From Patescibacteria group bacterium UBA6899 (lineage in GTDB: Bacteria; Patescibacteriota; Minisyncoccia; Phycocordibacterales; UBA6899), in assembly GCA_002451235.1 (NCBI GenBank), contig DKBN01000016.1, forward strand, positions 16,200 through 34,382: 18,183 nt of DNA, given 5' to 3'. The notes under the pieces were generated by a model. That model made no database searches and was not told the DNA's origin. It saw only the letters and a program-made list of their open reading frames with translations. This document shows positions 7,636-15,020 of this stretch, piece after piece (position 1 is the first letter of the stretch; the number at the start of each line of letters is the position of its first letter). A program made the translations under genes and the position numbers.

Positions 7636-7644
7636 AGTATAGCA
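7636..7644 (-). promoter_or_regulatory. Extended -10 box (TGCTATACT) before the VirB4 front-domain gene
   Basis: TGCTATACT fills the 16-base gap between the PrgI stop and the ATG at 7628, ending 7 bases before the ATG. The same nine bases precede the PrgI gene at 8106-8098. It suggests an internal promoter giving a near-leaderless transcript. Confidence 0.5.
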
Positions 7645-8091
7645 TTAAAATTGCTCTCCCGTGTCGGCCTCCTCCGCACTCTCCTCGAGGTGCTTCAGGT
7701 CCATCTTCCAGGAGAGGTCGGCGATCCCTCTCGCCGCCGCACCCGGGATGTTCTTCGCGTGCTTCGTTGAGAGCAGATTCGAAAGGTCGACCTCAACGCT
7801 CTGTGGTTTTTCTTTTTTTCTCCAGACATAGAGGCGGCCCTTCACCACGTAGTTGAATGCCGCCTGTAAGAGTTCGATTGCCGGCTTGTTGTTGTATCGA
7901 TAGAAAGCGAGCCCCGCGCCGAATCCAGCGATCGCTGCTGCTGGGATCCACGCGACGATCCCCCACGGGATCATGCGCCACACGGCATATGCACCACCGA
8001 CCCCGCCAGCCAGATAAAGCACTTGTTTGACCGACAATGGGCCGACGATCTTATCTTCGACGTCGAGGAACTGCGGCACCTGGAATTGCAT
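7645..8091 (-). CDS. PrgI family membrane protein
   Basis: 148 residues. It opens with MQFQVPQFLDVEDKIVGPLS, the pattern of PrgI-family proteins: a short N-terminal strand region and then two membrane helices (about 23-42 and 44-64) with almost no loop. A basic stretch (FYRYNNKP, GRLYVWRKKEK) and a charged cytoplasmic tail follow. PrgI-type proteins lie just before VirB4 in type IV secretion loci of Gram-positive bacteria and CPR, and probably act like VirB3, linking the ATPase to the membrane. The gene stands directly before the two VirB4 genes. The ATG at 8091 puts the family motif at residue 1; the reading from 8304 would add 71 residues that run into the next gene. Confidence 0.9.
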   Translation of the reverse strand: MQFQVPQFLDVEDKIVGPLSVKQVLYLAGGVGGAYAVWRMIPWGIVAWIPAAAIAGFGAGLAFYRYNNKPAIELLQAAFNYVVKGRLYVWRKKEKPQSVEVDLSNLLSTKHAKNIPGAAARGIADLSWKMDLKHLEESAEEADTGEQF

Positions 8092-8097
8092 GTGAAT

Positions 8098-8106
8098 AGT
8101 ATAGCA
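8098..8106 (-). promoter_or_regulatory. Extended -10 promoter (TGCTATACT) of the PrgI-VirB4 unit
   Basis: TGCTATACT on the minus strand ends 6 bases before the ATG at 8091, so transcription would start at or next to the start codon. The gap 8092-8188 has no Shine-Dalgarno sequence and no clear -35 box; a T run (8148-8143) and a weak hairpin (8163-8180) may be a poor terminator of the gene before. Confidence 0.65.
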
Positions 8107-8188
8107 AAAACGAGCGAGCGATACCCAACGGCAGAGATCGTGAAAAAATAGGTGCAAACTTTCCAACGACAAGTTGTTGGTTGCGCTA

Positions 8189-8845
8189 TCAATTTGTGGA
8201 CTCTCGGTATGGATCCGCGGGGCGGGGTGATTGGGGGCGCGGCGCTTCGGCGACATTGGTGGTCGCGGGTGGGACCGCGAACGCGCTTCCGAGTTTCGCT
8301 TCAAGTGGGTCTGGCGGCGGTTGCGCGGTCTTTACTTGGGGAACTGCTGCCGGCGACGGTGGTGTGACGGGCCGTGGCGTTGTCGGAGCGAAGGGAGACG
8401 CCTCCTGCTCCATGCGCGCGGAAAGCCCCGGAGCGGGCGACTGAGCAGACATACCAAGGGATGGCACCGGACCTTGTTTAGTTGAAGGGAGGGTCGTATG
8501 GTCCTGTTGGAGTGTCAATTGTGCCGGGTTCACTCCGTGGACTAAAAGCAGGTCATCGCGGTAAGGAGCTAGGAGTTTCGTGTTGATCTCTTTCGCAAGT
8601 TCTGCCGCAAGCTCGTTCGATACCGCGAGATTCCCCGCAAGGCGAGACACGAATTGCTCCGGCTTGGTCATTCCGACGAAAAGATCCTCGATCTCCGCGT
8701 AGAGGATCTCACGGTCTTCATCGGAGAGCTTCCGTGTGTGTGCGATCTCGTCGAGGAGAGTTTGTATCTCGTCTGAGATAAGAAAATCGCGGACCCGTTG
8801 TGGGGCTTGGGAGTATTTGAGGTATGTCGGTGGTCTGGTATTCAT
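8189..8845 (-). CDS. Unknown cytoplasmic protein in the T4SS-like cluster
   Basis: 218 residues, not recognised. There is no signal peptide and no membrane helix. Residues about 10-98 are predicted all-helical and acidic (DEDREILYAEIEDLF; LAAELAKEINTKLLAPYRDDLL). The rest (about 105-218) is Pro/Ala/Ser-rich and looks disordered. A small helical head with a long flexible tail suits an adaptor or recruitment factor for the ATPase, but this is only inference from position between VirB6 and PrgI. The ATG at 8845 is preceded by a TATAAT box 13 bases upstream; the alternative TTG at 8869 would overlap that box and is less likely. Confidence 0.75.
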   Translation of the reverse strand: MNTRPPTYLKYSQAPQRVRDFLISDEIQTLLDEIAHTRKLSDEDREILYAEIEDLFVGMTKPEQFVSRLAGNLAVSNELAAELAKEINTKLLAPYRDDLLLVHGVNPAQLTLQQDHTTLPSTKQGPVPSLGMSAQSPAPGLSARMEQEASPFAPTTPRPVTPPSPAAVPQVKTAQPPPDPLEAKLGSAFAVPPATTNVAEAPRPQSPRPADPYRESTN

Positions 8846-8858
8846 ATGAAGTGGATGA

Positions 8859-8864
8859 ATTATA
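8859..8864 (-). promoter_or_regulatory. -10 box (TATAAT) before the 8845 gene
   Basis: A perfect TATAAT on the minus strand lies 13 bases upstream of the ATG at 8845, giving an expected leader of about 6 bases. It is preceded by an AT-rich stretch but no standard -35 box. Confidence 0.55.
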
Positions 8865-8884
8865 TTCAAAATGTCACTGTAACA

Positions 8885-11329
8885 TCATGGCCAACGCCCG
8901 GGTACACGCGCATTCAAGTCATAGAACGGAGAATCTGCTTTTTGATTATTCGTGGCACGCCGTTTCAATTCTTGATATAGGCGCTCAAGATTTGGGTTAG
9001 GCGATACCGCTGGGCCTCGCGCGTTCCTCACCTCGTCGATAAATTGGTCGACGAAGTCACTCGTGTAAATACCATCAGGTACTCGCTGTTCGACCGCATT
9101 AAGATGCGATTTGTTCAAGTGACCCTGTCTTCCTAACTCTTTAATAAGACTCTCGCTGAATTCCGGAATGTTCTTAGGTCCTGCCAAATCGACAAATCTT
9201 CTGATCTCGGCAGAATTTCCGGCATTAACTGCATTTTGGACTTCCCGAGCGAAGTTGATGTACATCGCGGAATTCGGCTCGAGCTTGCGCACGTATTCTT
9301 TCGCTGAAGTACTGGTTCCCTTGCCATCAACGACATGTTGGCGGATATTCTGGGCGACCGCTCGCATCTTCGGGTTCAGAATCGCCGCTTCATTGATACC
9401 GCCAAACGCCTCGCCACTCATGCGTTTGATCACCTCCGCATGTTGCAAGACCGCATCGTCCACCTTCGTGATCGCCTCCTTGCCTACTGTTGCGAGCGCC
9501 GCGCGGAGCCTCTGTTCGTCCGCGGGAGCGAGTGATGCGCCCGCTGGGAGCGAGGCCAAGGTCGTCTTCAGGCCATTGAGATCATTGACCGCTTTATCGA
9601 CCATTTGTTTTTGTGAAACCTCTTTCTTTGCCTCCGATATCTGCTTATCGAACGGATGCAACGAATCGTAACGGTCCTTGAGGCCTGCACCCGGTCCAGT
9701 CCATTCTTTCCCCAACCCAGTGACCGAGCTCCTCAGTGAACGCTCCTGCGCCTCCGCTTTGGTGAAGAGTTTGGAGCGGTCGATCGCCCGCTTATCCTTC
9801 TCCGCGAGTTTCTCCTTGTACCCCTGCTTTCCGCCGAACTTCGCTGATGATGCCTTGTCCGCGCCGACGATGGTGAGGCGCGCCACCGCTCCCATCGCCC
9901 CCTTCCTTGCTGCTGCTCGCTGCACCGCCTCACTGCGCGCGACCCAACGCATGGAGCGACCGACAGTGTTGCGCGCCGCCGCCCCGCTTACCCCGACCGC
10001 ACCCATCTTCACGAACGAGGTCGCCTTGCTTCCCATAGAACTCGAAAGCGAGCTCGCCATCTTGAGCGCTCCCAGGATGAGCGCGATCAGGATCATGTAA
10101 TTGAAGATGATAGTAAAGCATGCCGGCGTCGTCCCGGAGAAGAAGCATGCGAAGCTCGAGCCATTCGCTTCAGTCATGGCCATGAGCCCGCCGCTTCGGA
10201 TCGCGTAGGTGATGAGATAGAGGAAGAAGATGAGGATGGGCGCGGAGAATGTGTCGCGGATGAGATTTCCGAACCAGGAATGGAAGTAGTTATATTTCGG
10301 GAGCGCCAAGCCGAGGAACGCGAACGGCGAGAAGATCATGGCGAAGATGAGCCCGACAGTACGCCCTACCATCATCGCGGCTCCCGAGAGGAAGGTCATG
10401 CCCAAGACGAAGAATATGATCGCCCCGCCGAGGTAGATCACCGCTTTCTGTGTCTCTCCGAGAGAGGAAGAACCTTTACTTTTATTCTCTTCGCTCTCGG
10501 GATCCATCGCCGTCTGGAGCTTCGACCCGGTCATGAGCCAGGACGAAGCGCTCGAAACGGTCTGGGTCCCTGAGGATGTCCCCTGCTGCACCGTGATCAT
10601 GTCCCAGAAGGTCTTGCCGACGATGTTACCGGCATCGATGACCACCTTAGTGAAGAAGAGGCTGAAGTTGATGAGGAGTGCGGAGATGATAACATTCGCG
10701 ACCATGCGTTTTGTGTTCGCGCCGGCGATACCGAGGATGGTCTGGATGGCGATGTAGAGGAGAATGAAGAGGTATACCATGTTACAGGCATCGCGTACCA
10801 CCCGCCAGCCGACGTCGATGACGTGCAACTTGCCGATCCATCCTGAGGTGATCGTCTTATCGATGGCGAAATCGAGGACGAACCCCGCACCGGAGACGAA
10901 GAGTCCCGCGATATAGAAGAAGAAATTGGCGATCCATTTGACGACGCACCCAAAAGGAGATTTGACGAGACACTCAGCGGTGTCGAGCGCCTTGGTGACG
11001 AGCGATTTCGCCGACGATATTGCCGATGAGATCTTCTGGAGGATACCGTGATTTCCCGTCGCCTCCATGGTGTTGAAGCAGGGCGTGCCATGCGCATTAT
11101 TCGACGCTGTGTTGCACGAATTCCGATCCGGGAAGCACTTAGTGACCGCCGCGACGCCGGCCCCGGTGTCTTGGTTGTAGCACCACGGGTTGTTCGGGTC
11201 GCTGACGTTCGTTGTCTGCGCGTGCGCGCTCTGCGGAATTGCAGCGAGCACGGCGCCAACGAAGAAGAGCGCCAAGAATGAGGCGAGGGTAATGTAGAAG
11301 CGAGCTAGCTGATGGGACTGGGTAGTCAT
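8885..11329 (-). CDS. VirB6/TrbL-like polytopic membrane protein with long C-terminal extension
   Basis: 814 residues. An N-terminal hydrophobic segment (11-33, possible cleavage after SAHA at 37) is followed by a Cys-rich outer segment (C50, C65, C72, C84, C120, C128). About seven more membrane helices follow (roughly 130-155, 183-203, 210-230, 296-318, 324-344, 362-380, 405-425). This is the layout of VirB6/TrbL inner-membrane channel parts of type IV secretion systems. Residues about 455-814 form a long soluble, charged, helix-rich tail with no motif I know; extended VirB6 proteins occur in Rickettsia. The gene starts 6 bases after the stop of the secreted protein upstream, with no promoter between, so both are probably cotranscribed. 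VirB6-like assignment is by topology and context, since the family is very diverse. Confidence 0.85.
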   Translation of the reverse strand: MTTQSHQLARFYITLASFLALFFVGAVLAAIPQSAHAQTTNVSDPNNPWCYNQDTGAGVAAVTKCFPDRNSCNTASNNAHGTPCFNTMEATGNHGILQKISSAISSAKSLVTKALDTAECLVKSPFGCVVKWIANFFFYIAGLFVSGAGFVLDFAIDKTITSGWIGKLHVIDVGWRVVRDACNMVYLFILLYIAIQTILGIAGANTKRMVANVIISALLINFSLFFTKVVIDAGNIVGKTFWDMITVQQGTSSGTQTVSSASSWLMTGSKLQTAMDPESEENKSKGSSSLGETQKAVIYLGGAIIFFVLGMTFLSGAAMMVGRTVGLIFAMIFSPFAFLGLALPKYNYFHSWFGNLIRDTFSAPILIFFLYLITYAIRSGGLMAMTEANGSSFACFFSGTTPACFTIIFNYMILIALILGALKMASSLSSSMGSKATSFVKMGAVGVSGAAARNTVGRSMRWVARSEAVQRAAARKGAMGAVARLTIVGADKASSAKFGGKQGYKEKLAEKDKRAIDRSKLFTKAEAQERSLRSSVTGLGKEWTGPGAGLKDRYDSLHPFDKQISEAKKEVSQKQMVDKAVNDLNGLKTTLASLPAGASLAPADEQRLRAALATVGKEAITKVDDAVLQHAEVIKRMSGEAFGGINEAAILNPKMRAVAQNIRQHVVDGKGTSTSAKEYVRKLEPNSAMYINFAREVQNAVNAGNSAEIRRFVDLAGPKNIPEFSESLIKELGRQGHLNKSHLNAVEQRVPDGIYTSDFVDQFIDEVRNARGPAVSPNPNLERLYQELKRRATNNQKADSPFYDLNARVPGRWP

Positions 11330-11335
11330 GATAGT

Positions 11336-12988
11336 TTAGAATCCTGGGGGAGATTCAGATGGATCAGTATTCATTGGATCGTCTTGTGCCGCCGGAGCGT
11401 TTGTAGTTACTATACCAGGCCTATATTGGTTGAATTTCATCTCATCATAGATCATGAGCATGGTCGCCTGCGCCCATTCAGAGGTGTACGGATGAAGGTC
11501 GAAATATCCGAACCAGATCGTGTCGTAGAGCTCTTTCACGATGTCATGCACCGCGTTCGGCGTGTTCGCAAGATTGTCCACCTCGTAATTGAGCGCCCCT
11601 TCTGAGGAGTTGATGAGCGTATTAGCCTCTTGGGTCGAGGTCGCCGGGACAGCGTCCGCGGAATTCGCGCCCGCGAGTTGCTGGTAGGTGTTGCGCGACG
11701 GAGCAAGAAGTGCGTCGGTGTTCTGCGCGGTCGGGGAAACCGTCTGGCGGAAATAGGGGTCGTCGTAAGGGTTCACCGACTGATCATCGAGCGATTGCTC
11801 GGTGGGGAGAGTATCCTCGCCTTTGGATTTGCGTTCTTGTTGCGCCATCGCGTCATTGGCGCGCTGGTAGGCGATCTGCGTGGAGAGATCCATCGCGCCG
11901 AGGCGGGTATTCTGCGGGCTATTGAGTAGATTCGTGAACCCGACCCCGGGCATGACCGGATCGCCGTTCGGGTCCGAGGCTGCCGTCATATCCTGCATGA
12001 AATCATTATATTCGTTCGGGTCGAAGATGGTCGGGTCATAGGAGGTGAGAAGGCTCGAGCTGTCGAATGGGTCGACCGCGTATCCGTCACTGTCCGCGAT
12101 AATCTGCTGAGCCGCATCCTGCGCGAACGGACCCATGTTCAAGGACCCGACCGGGTCCCCTTGATTTGCCATCGTCTGTGCCACCTGCATTTGGACGCGT
12201 CTCCCCAGGGTATCGTACATCATATCGTTGTAGTTGGTGATGAGGAGCGGGGACTTGGTCTGGACGCCGTTGGAGGTCACGACGTATCCTTGTTTCTCGA
12301 ATTTGAGATTCGCTGCTGCCACCTGACTCTGCGCCTGATTGGTTAGCTGCCGCGTCTGCGCGTCCGAAATGTATGTTTTCAAAAGTTGGTGGATCTGGAT
12401 GGAGAGATCGAGCTTCTTCCACTCGACGAGTTCTTGGAGAAGGCATCGAAGCGAACGGGAAGAATTTACCTGGGGTTTACTTGCCCCGAAGTCGGTTTCG
12501 ACAGTTCCCCCTGGGACGGGAAATCCCTCTGGGAGAGGATCAAAGTTTCTGGTATTCGCGTATTGAATCGCTTCCCGCCAGGGACTGGGCGTCGAGGTGC
12601 TACTCTGTGCGGGGGCATCTGCGTCATGCCAAAAGGTGTCGGCGACCTGGGTCGGGTTATTTGCTTCGGAGGGTCCGAATATTTGATCGCCCGCCCTATC
12701 CACGACGCATGGCTCTGAAGCGATTCCCCCCGGATTTGCCCCAGCGATAAGGTCTCGGATGGAATCAGATGTTCCGGTCGTGATCTGGTTTCCCGACCCC
12801 TGTCCCCCCGCGTTCACGAATGTGTCATTGAATGTATCGACGTACTGATTGAAATCGTTCAAATATTGGGCAAAGTCGTTCTCTAGCTGGAAGTCTCTCA
12901 CTGGGACGTAAGATTGCGCGAACGCTAGGGAGGGAATGACCATTCCGACTGCCACAAAATGCCCAATCATCTTTGGGGACATTCTCAT
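11336..12988 (-). CDS. Large secreted protein upstream of VirB6, possible VirB5-like component
   Basis: 550 residues, family not recognised. A signal peptide (about 1-24, ending AFA) is followed by a Tyr/Phe/Asn-rich helical start (about 30-60) and a region with C94 and C182. A long amphipathic helix (about 180-233: LLQELVEWKKLDLSIQIHQL, then Gln/Ala-rich) comes next, and then a polar Asp/Gln/Ser-rich C-terminal half with no membrane helix. VirB5 proteins are secreted, helical and often coded next to virB6, so a VirB5-like role is possible but rests on position and the helical bundle only. The ATG at 12988 has a TATAAT box 6 bases upstream. It likely heads a two-gene unit with the VirB6-like gene. 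Confidence 0.78.
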   Translation of the reverse strand: MRMSPKMIGHFVAVGMVIPSLAFAQSYVPVRDFQLENDFAQYLNDFNQYVDTFNDTFVNAGGQGSGNQITTGTSDSIRDLIAGANPGGIASEPCVVDRAGDQIFGPSEANNPTQVADTFWHDADAPAQSSTSTPSPWREAIQYANTRNFDPLPEGFPVPGGTVETDFGASKPQVNSSRSLRCLLQELVEWKKLDLSIQIHQLLKTYISDAQTRQLTNQAQSQVAAANLKFEKQGYVVTSNGVQTKSPLLITNYNDMMYDTLGRRVQMQVAQTMANQGDPVGSLNMGPFAQDAAQQIIADSDGYAVDPFDSSSLLTSYDPTIFDPNEYNDFMQDMTAASDPNGDPVMPGVGFTNLLNSPQNTRLGAMDLSTQIAYQRANDAMAQQERKSKGEDTLPTEQSLDDQSVNPYDDPYFRQTVSPTAQNTDALLAPSRNTYQQLAGANSADAVPATSTQEANTLINSSEGALNYEVDNLANTPNAVHDIVKELYDTIWFGYFDLHPYTSEWAQATMLMIYDEMKFNQYRPGIVTTNAPAAQDDPMNTDPSESPPGF

Positions 12989-12994
12989 GCCCGT

Positions 12995-13000
12995 ATTATA
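12995..13000 (-). promoter_or_regulatory. -10 box (TATAAT) of the VirB5-like/VirB6 unit
   Basis: A perfect TATAAT on the minus strand ends 6 bases before the ATG at 12988, pointing to a leaderless transcript. The rest of the 121-base gap (12989-13109) holds only a weak CCCC/GGGG hairpin (13014-13027) and no other feature I can name. Confidence 0.65.
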
Positions 13001-13109
13001 GTACAGAAACAGACCCCAGGATTGGGGATTTCCTGCTTTCCTGTTGATTACTTTTGCCTAAGAATAACGACCATACTCCCTGAACTTACCCGCTCTGAAC
13101 AAGGATGCG

Positions 13110-14219
13110 CTAGAGAAGATTCTCTAGTTGAAGCAGATCATTTGTGGTGCTTGAAACATTTGGCGCCTCAACTCGTGTCTTTGGAGTTCCCGCCGCATTT
13201 ATCCACATCGCGGGCGTGCTCGTAGATGGCGTCCAGGTGAAGGCCCCCCCGGGATCTTGCCGCGCGAATATGACCCCATTTTGGGCGAACGCTTTTACCA
13301 GAGAAGCGTACCCATAGGTCACTTGGTAGCGATATTTCGTGAATGCCTGATATCCAGCCGCTCCATTCACGGGGTTCGCATACATATCCTTCATGCCGAC
13401 CAACCCTCGGGACATGACATCATAGCCGTTCACGATGAGAAGATGTGACTGTGACAACGACGCCGGAACCGGGATCTTCGCAAGATCGGCAGCGAAGTTC
13501 TTATAGGAGGCCGCGGGGTAGTCGAGCTCCTGAAGGATACTTGTCGATTTCGTGGCGTCGTCTTTCGCCCTGAGTGCGTCATCGATGATCTCATCCTCGC
13601 TGCGGTGCGTGCGCGCCGTGTACTTGTCGATGAGGGCCCCGAACGCGTTCCCGTAGTCGCGAAGAGTCTGCGCGCTCGCGTCTGGAACGACCCTGAGGTT
13701 ATCTGCCGCATAGCGCTCGCGATACTGATTGGGGTCGAATTGTTTGACGAGATCGCGCACTGTCTGCTCTTGGATGCTCATGCTTCGCCCCGTGAGGAAG
13801 GCGGAGAGAAAGCGCCGTCGCGCGTCGTCGATACTTGCCGAGCTCGCGGATTCGACCGCCGCGATGAATGGGAGCTTATCGTTCGGGGCTGCGCCCTTTG
13901 AAGCGGTATTGGGTTTCGTCGGATCTCTTCCCTCGAATACCTCTTGTCCGTCCGACGTCCTATCACCGTCGGTATCTGGGTTGTTGGGATCGGTATGATA
14001 GAGCGTCTCTTTCCAGTCAGGAAGCCCGTCATGGTCGCTATCGATGTCGACGAGGAATCGCTCCACCGCGCTTATTGTCGAAGTCCCAGAAACGTAATGC
14101 ATGCTCCCGAAACCCTCCCATGGTTTCCGGTCATAGATGATGAACGCGAGGAATAGAAGCGCGATGGCGCCAGCGAAAATGAGCTCGTGGTGCGGCAAAC
14201 GGCGAAATCGTTCGAACAT
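13110..14219 (-). CDS. Membrane-anchored protein with Ca-binding-type (thrombospondin-3-like) repeats
   Basis: 369 residues. A short basic N-terminus is followed by one membrane helix (about 12-29) and a linker. Two Asp-rich repeats follow: DIDSDHDGLPDWKE (58-71) and DTDGDRTSDGQEVFEGRDP (82-100). These match the D-x-D-x-D-G-L-x-D pattern of thrombospondin type 3/EF-hand-like calcium sites found in many bacterial surface proteins. The outer domain (about 115-369) is helix-rich and not recognised. The ATG at 14219 puts the helix close to the N-terminus and has a TACACT box 6 bases before it; the TTG at 14234 would start inside the promoter. It stands alone between a terminator and the VirB5-like unit. 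It may be a Ca-dependent assembly or contact factor for the machine (inference). Confidence 0.8.
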   Translation of the reverse strand: MFERFRRLPHHELIFAGAIALLFLAFIIYDRKPWEGFGSMHYVSGTSTISAVERFLVDIDSDHDGLPDWKETLYHTDPNNPDTDGDRTSDGQEVFEGRDPTKPNTASKGAAPNDKLPFIAAVESASSASIDDARRRFLSAFLTGRSMSIQEQTVRDLVKQFDPNQYRERYAADNLRVVPDASAQTLRDYGNAFGALIDKYTARTHRSEDEIIDDALRAKDDATKSTSILQELDYPAASYKNFAADLAKIPVPASLSQSHLLIVNGYDVMSRGLVGMKDMYANPVNGAAGYQAFTKYRYQVTYGYASLVKAFAQNGVIFARQDPGGAFTWTPSTSTPAMWINAAGTPKTRVEAPNVSSTTNDLLQLENLL

Positions 14220-14225
14220 AAAAGA

Positions 14226-14231
14226 AGTGTA
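14226..14231 (-). promoter_or_regulatory. Candidate -10 box (TACACT) before the 14219 gene
   Basis: TACACT on the minus strand ends 6 bases before the ATG at 14219, the spacing seen at other genes here. An alternative is TATTGT at 14236-14231, 11 bases before the ATG. Confidence 0.4.
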
Positions 14232-14243
14232 CAATAGTTATGC

Positions 14244-14274
14244 AAAAAAAGAGAGCGAGGGGTCTCCTCGCTCT
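14244..14274 (-). terminator. Rho-independent terminator after the Lnt/exported protein unit
   Basis: Minus strand: AGAGCGAGG (14274-14266), a 5-base loop and CCTCGCTCT (14265-14252 region) form a perfect 9-bp stem, followed by C and seven T (14250-14244). It lies 11 bases after the stop at 14286 and just before the promoter of the next gene. Confidence 0.9.
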
Positions 14275-14285
14275 AAATCGGTGTT

Positions 14286-14942
14286 TCATCTACCAACCAC
14301 GCCGACCGCGGCGGCCTTTTCGCATAATGTCTTTGCGAAGCCGGATAGAAGGCGGCACTCATTACTCGCTGTCGACGATGGCGGTTTTTCTGTGGCTACG
14401 GAAGGTAGTTGCGCCGAAGGCTGTTGTTGTTCCGGCGCGCTCGAATTGCTAGCCATGTTCTTTCCGGGCTCTCCCTCTCCAAGGGCGACAAGTCGCCCGG
14501 TCCGATATTCCAGATCCCACGATCGCACCGGCTCGAACAGCAATGTCCCCGGTTTCTTTTCGCGTCGCAACTCAAGGATGCCGCCGACCGGTCGGCCGTT
14601 TATCTGCACGGTTTCGCGCGCCATGCCGGTGCACATGACATAGTGGAGGTTTTGGCTTTCCGAGTAATACAGCTGGCACCCGATCTGCTTTACGTGCCCC
14701 GTTGCGCGGGTTTCTTGCCAGCGTGTCCGCCTCCCCAGTACTTGTTGGGTGTCGCTCCCTATGTACGGATAAACATGGTGTTCGTCTTTAAGGTTATATG
14801 ACATCTTTTCCGCGTGTTCATATGTCCACACGCTTCCGTCGGGCTGTTTCTTCTTATACCAATCTCTGGCCCACAATGGGGTACATACAGCGACCGTGAC
14901 CAAAAGAAGATACATCAAAAGTAATCGCGAACGGCCTCGCAT
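14286..14942 (-). CDS. Exported protein of unknown function, downstream of lnt
   Basis: 218 residues, not recognised. A basic start (MRGRSR) and a hydrophobic segment (about 7-20) form a signal peptide with likely cleavage after PLWA (25). VAVC at 17-20 resembles a lipobox but has Val before Cys, so lipoprotein status is doubtful. The mature part has a YKKKQPDGSVW segment, C89 and C104 that may pair, a beta-rich middle, a Pro/Gln/Ser-rich linker (about 165-195) and a short helical tail with C196 and C207. A perfect AGGAGG lies 5 bases before the ATG, which fixes the start. It follows lnt by 78 bases and is closed by a strong terminator, so it probably shares the lnt transcript. Confidence 0.78.
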   Translation of the reverse strand: MRGRSRLLLMYLLLVTVAVCTPLWARDWYKKKQPDGSVWTYEHAEKMSYNLKDEHHVYPYIGSDTQQVLGRRTRWQETRATGHVKQIGCQLYYSESQNLHYVMCTGMARETVQINGRPVGGILELRREKKPGTLLFEPVRSWDLEYRTGRLVALGEGEPGKNMASNSSAPEQQQPSAQLPSVATEKPPSSTASNECRLLSGFAKTLCEKAAAVGVVGR

Positions 14943-14947
14943 TTCCG

Positions 14948-14953
14948 CCTCCT
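14948..14953 (-). promoter_or_regulatory. Strong Shine-Dalgarno site (AGGAGG)
   Basis: AGGAGG on the minus strand ends 5 bases before the ATG at 14942. It is the only full consensus site in the window and contrasts with the leaderless-type starts of most other genes. Confidence 0.85.
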
Positions 14954-14967
14954 ATTTGAGAATGTTC

Positions 14968-14986
14968 AAGCGCCACCATGGCGCTT
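14968..14986 (-). other. Hairpin in the gap between lnt and the exported protein gene
   Basis: A perfect 8-bp inverted repeat (AAGCGCCA/TGGCGCTT) with a 3-base loop lies 14 bases upstream of the AGGAGG site. There is no T run after it on the minus strand, so it is not a standard terminator. It may protect or separate the two parts of the mRNA, or act on translation. Confidence 0.5.
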
Positions 14987-15020
14987 TCCATCCCCAGATT
15001 GCGGTCGGAACGATATTTTG

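Noticed and set aside
6265..7770. Long plus-strand open frames (6265-7023, 6954-7637, 7033-7770)
   Set aside because: All are antisense to VirB4, its front-domain gene and PrgI. They mirror the codon bias of those genes and show no motif.
8143..8180. Weak hairpin and T run after the 8189-8845 gene as terminator
   Set aside because: The stem has a mismatch and a 2-base loop, and the T run is about 14 bases away; not strong enough to list.
8846..8869. TTG start at 8869 for the unknown cytoplasmic protein
   Set aside because: It would overlap the TATAAT box at 8859-8864; the ATG at 8845 fits the promoter.
13110..13127. Perfect 8-bp inverted repeat CTAGAGAA/TTCTCTAG at the stop codon of the Ca-repeat gene
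   Set aside because: The spacer is only 2 bases and no T run follows on the minus strand, so it is neither a good hairpin nor a terminator; probably a product of the codons LENLL-stop.
14220..14234. TTG start at 14234 for the Ca-repeat protein
   Set aside because: It lies inside the likely promoter and only adds five residues before ATG 14219.
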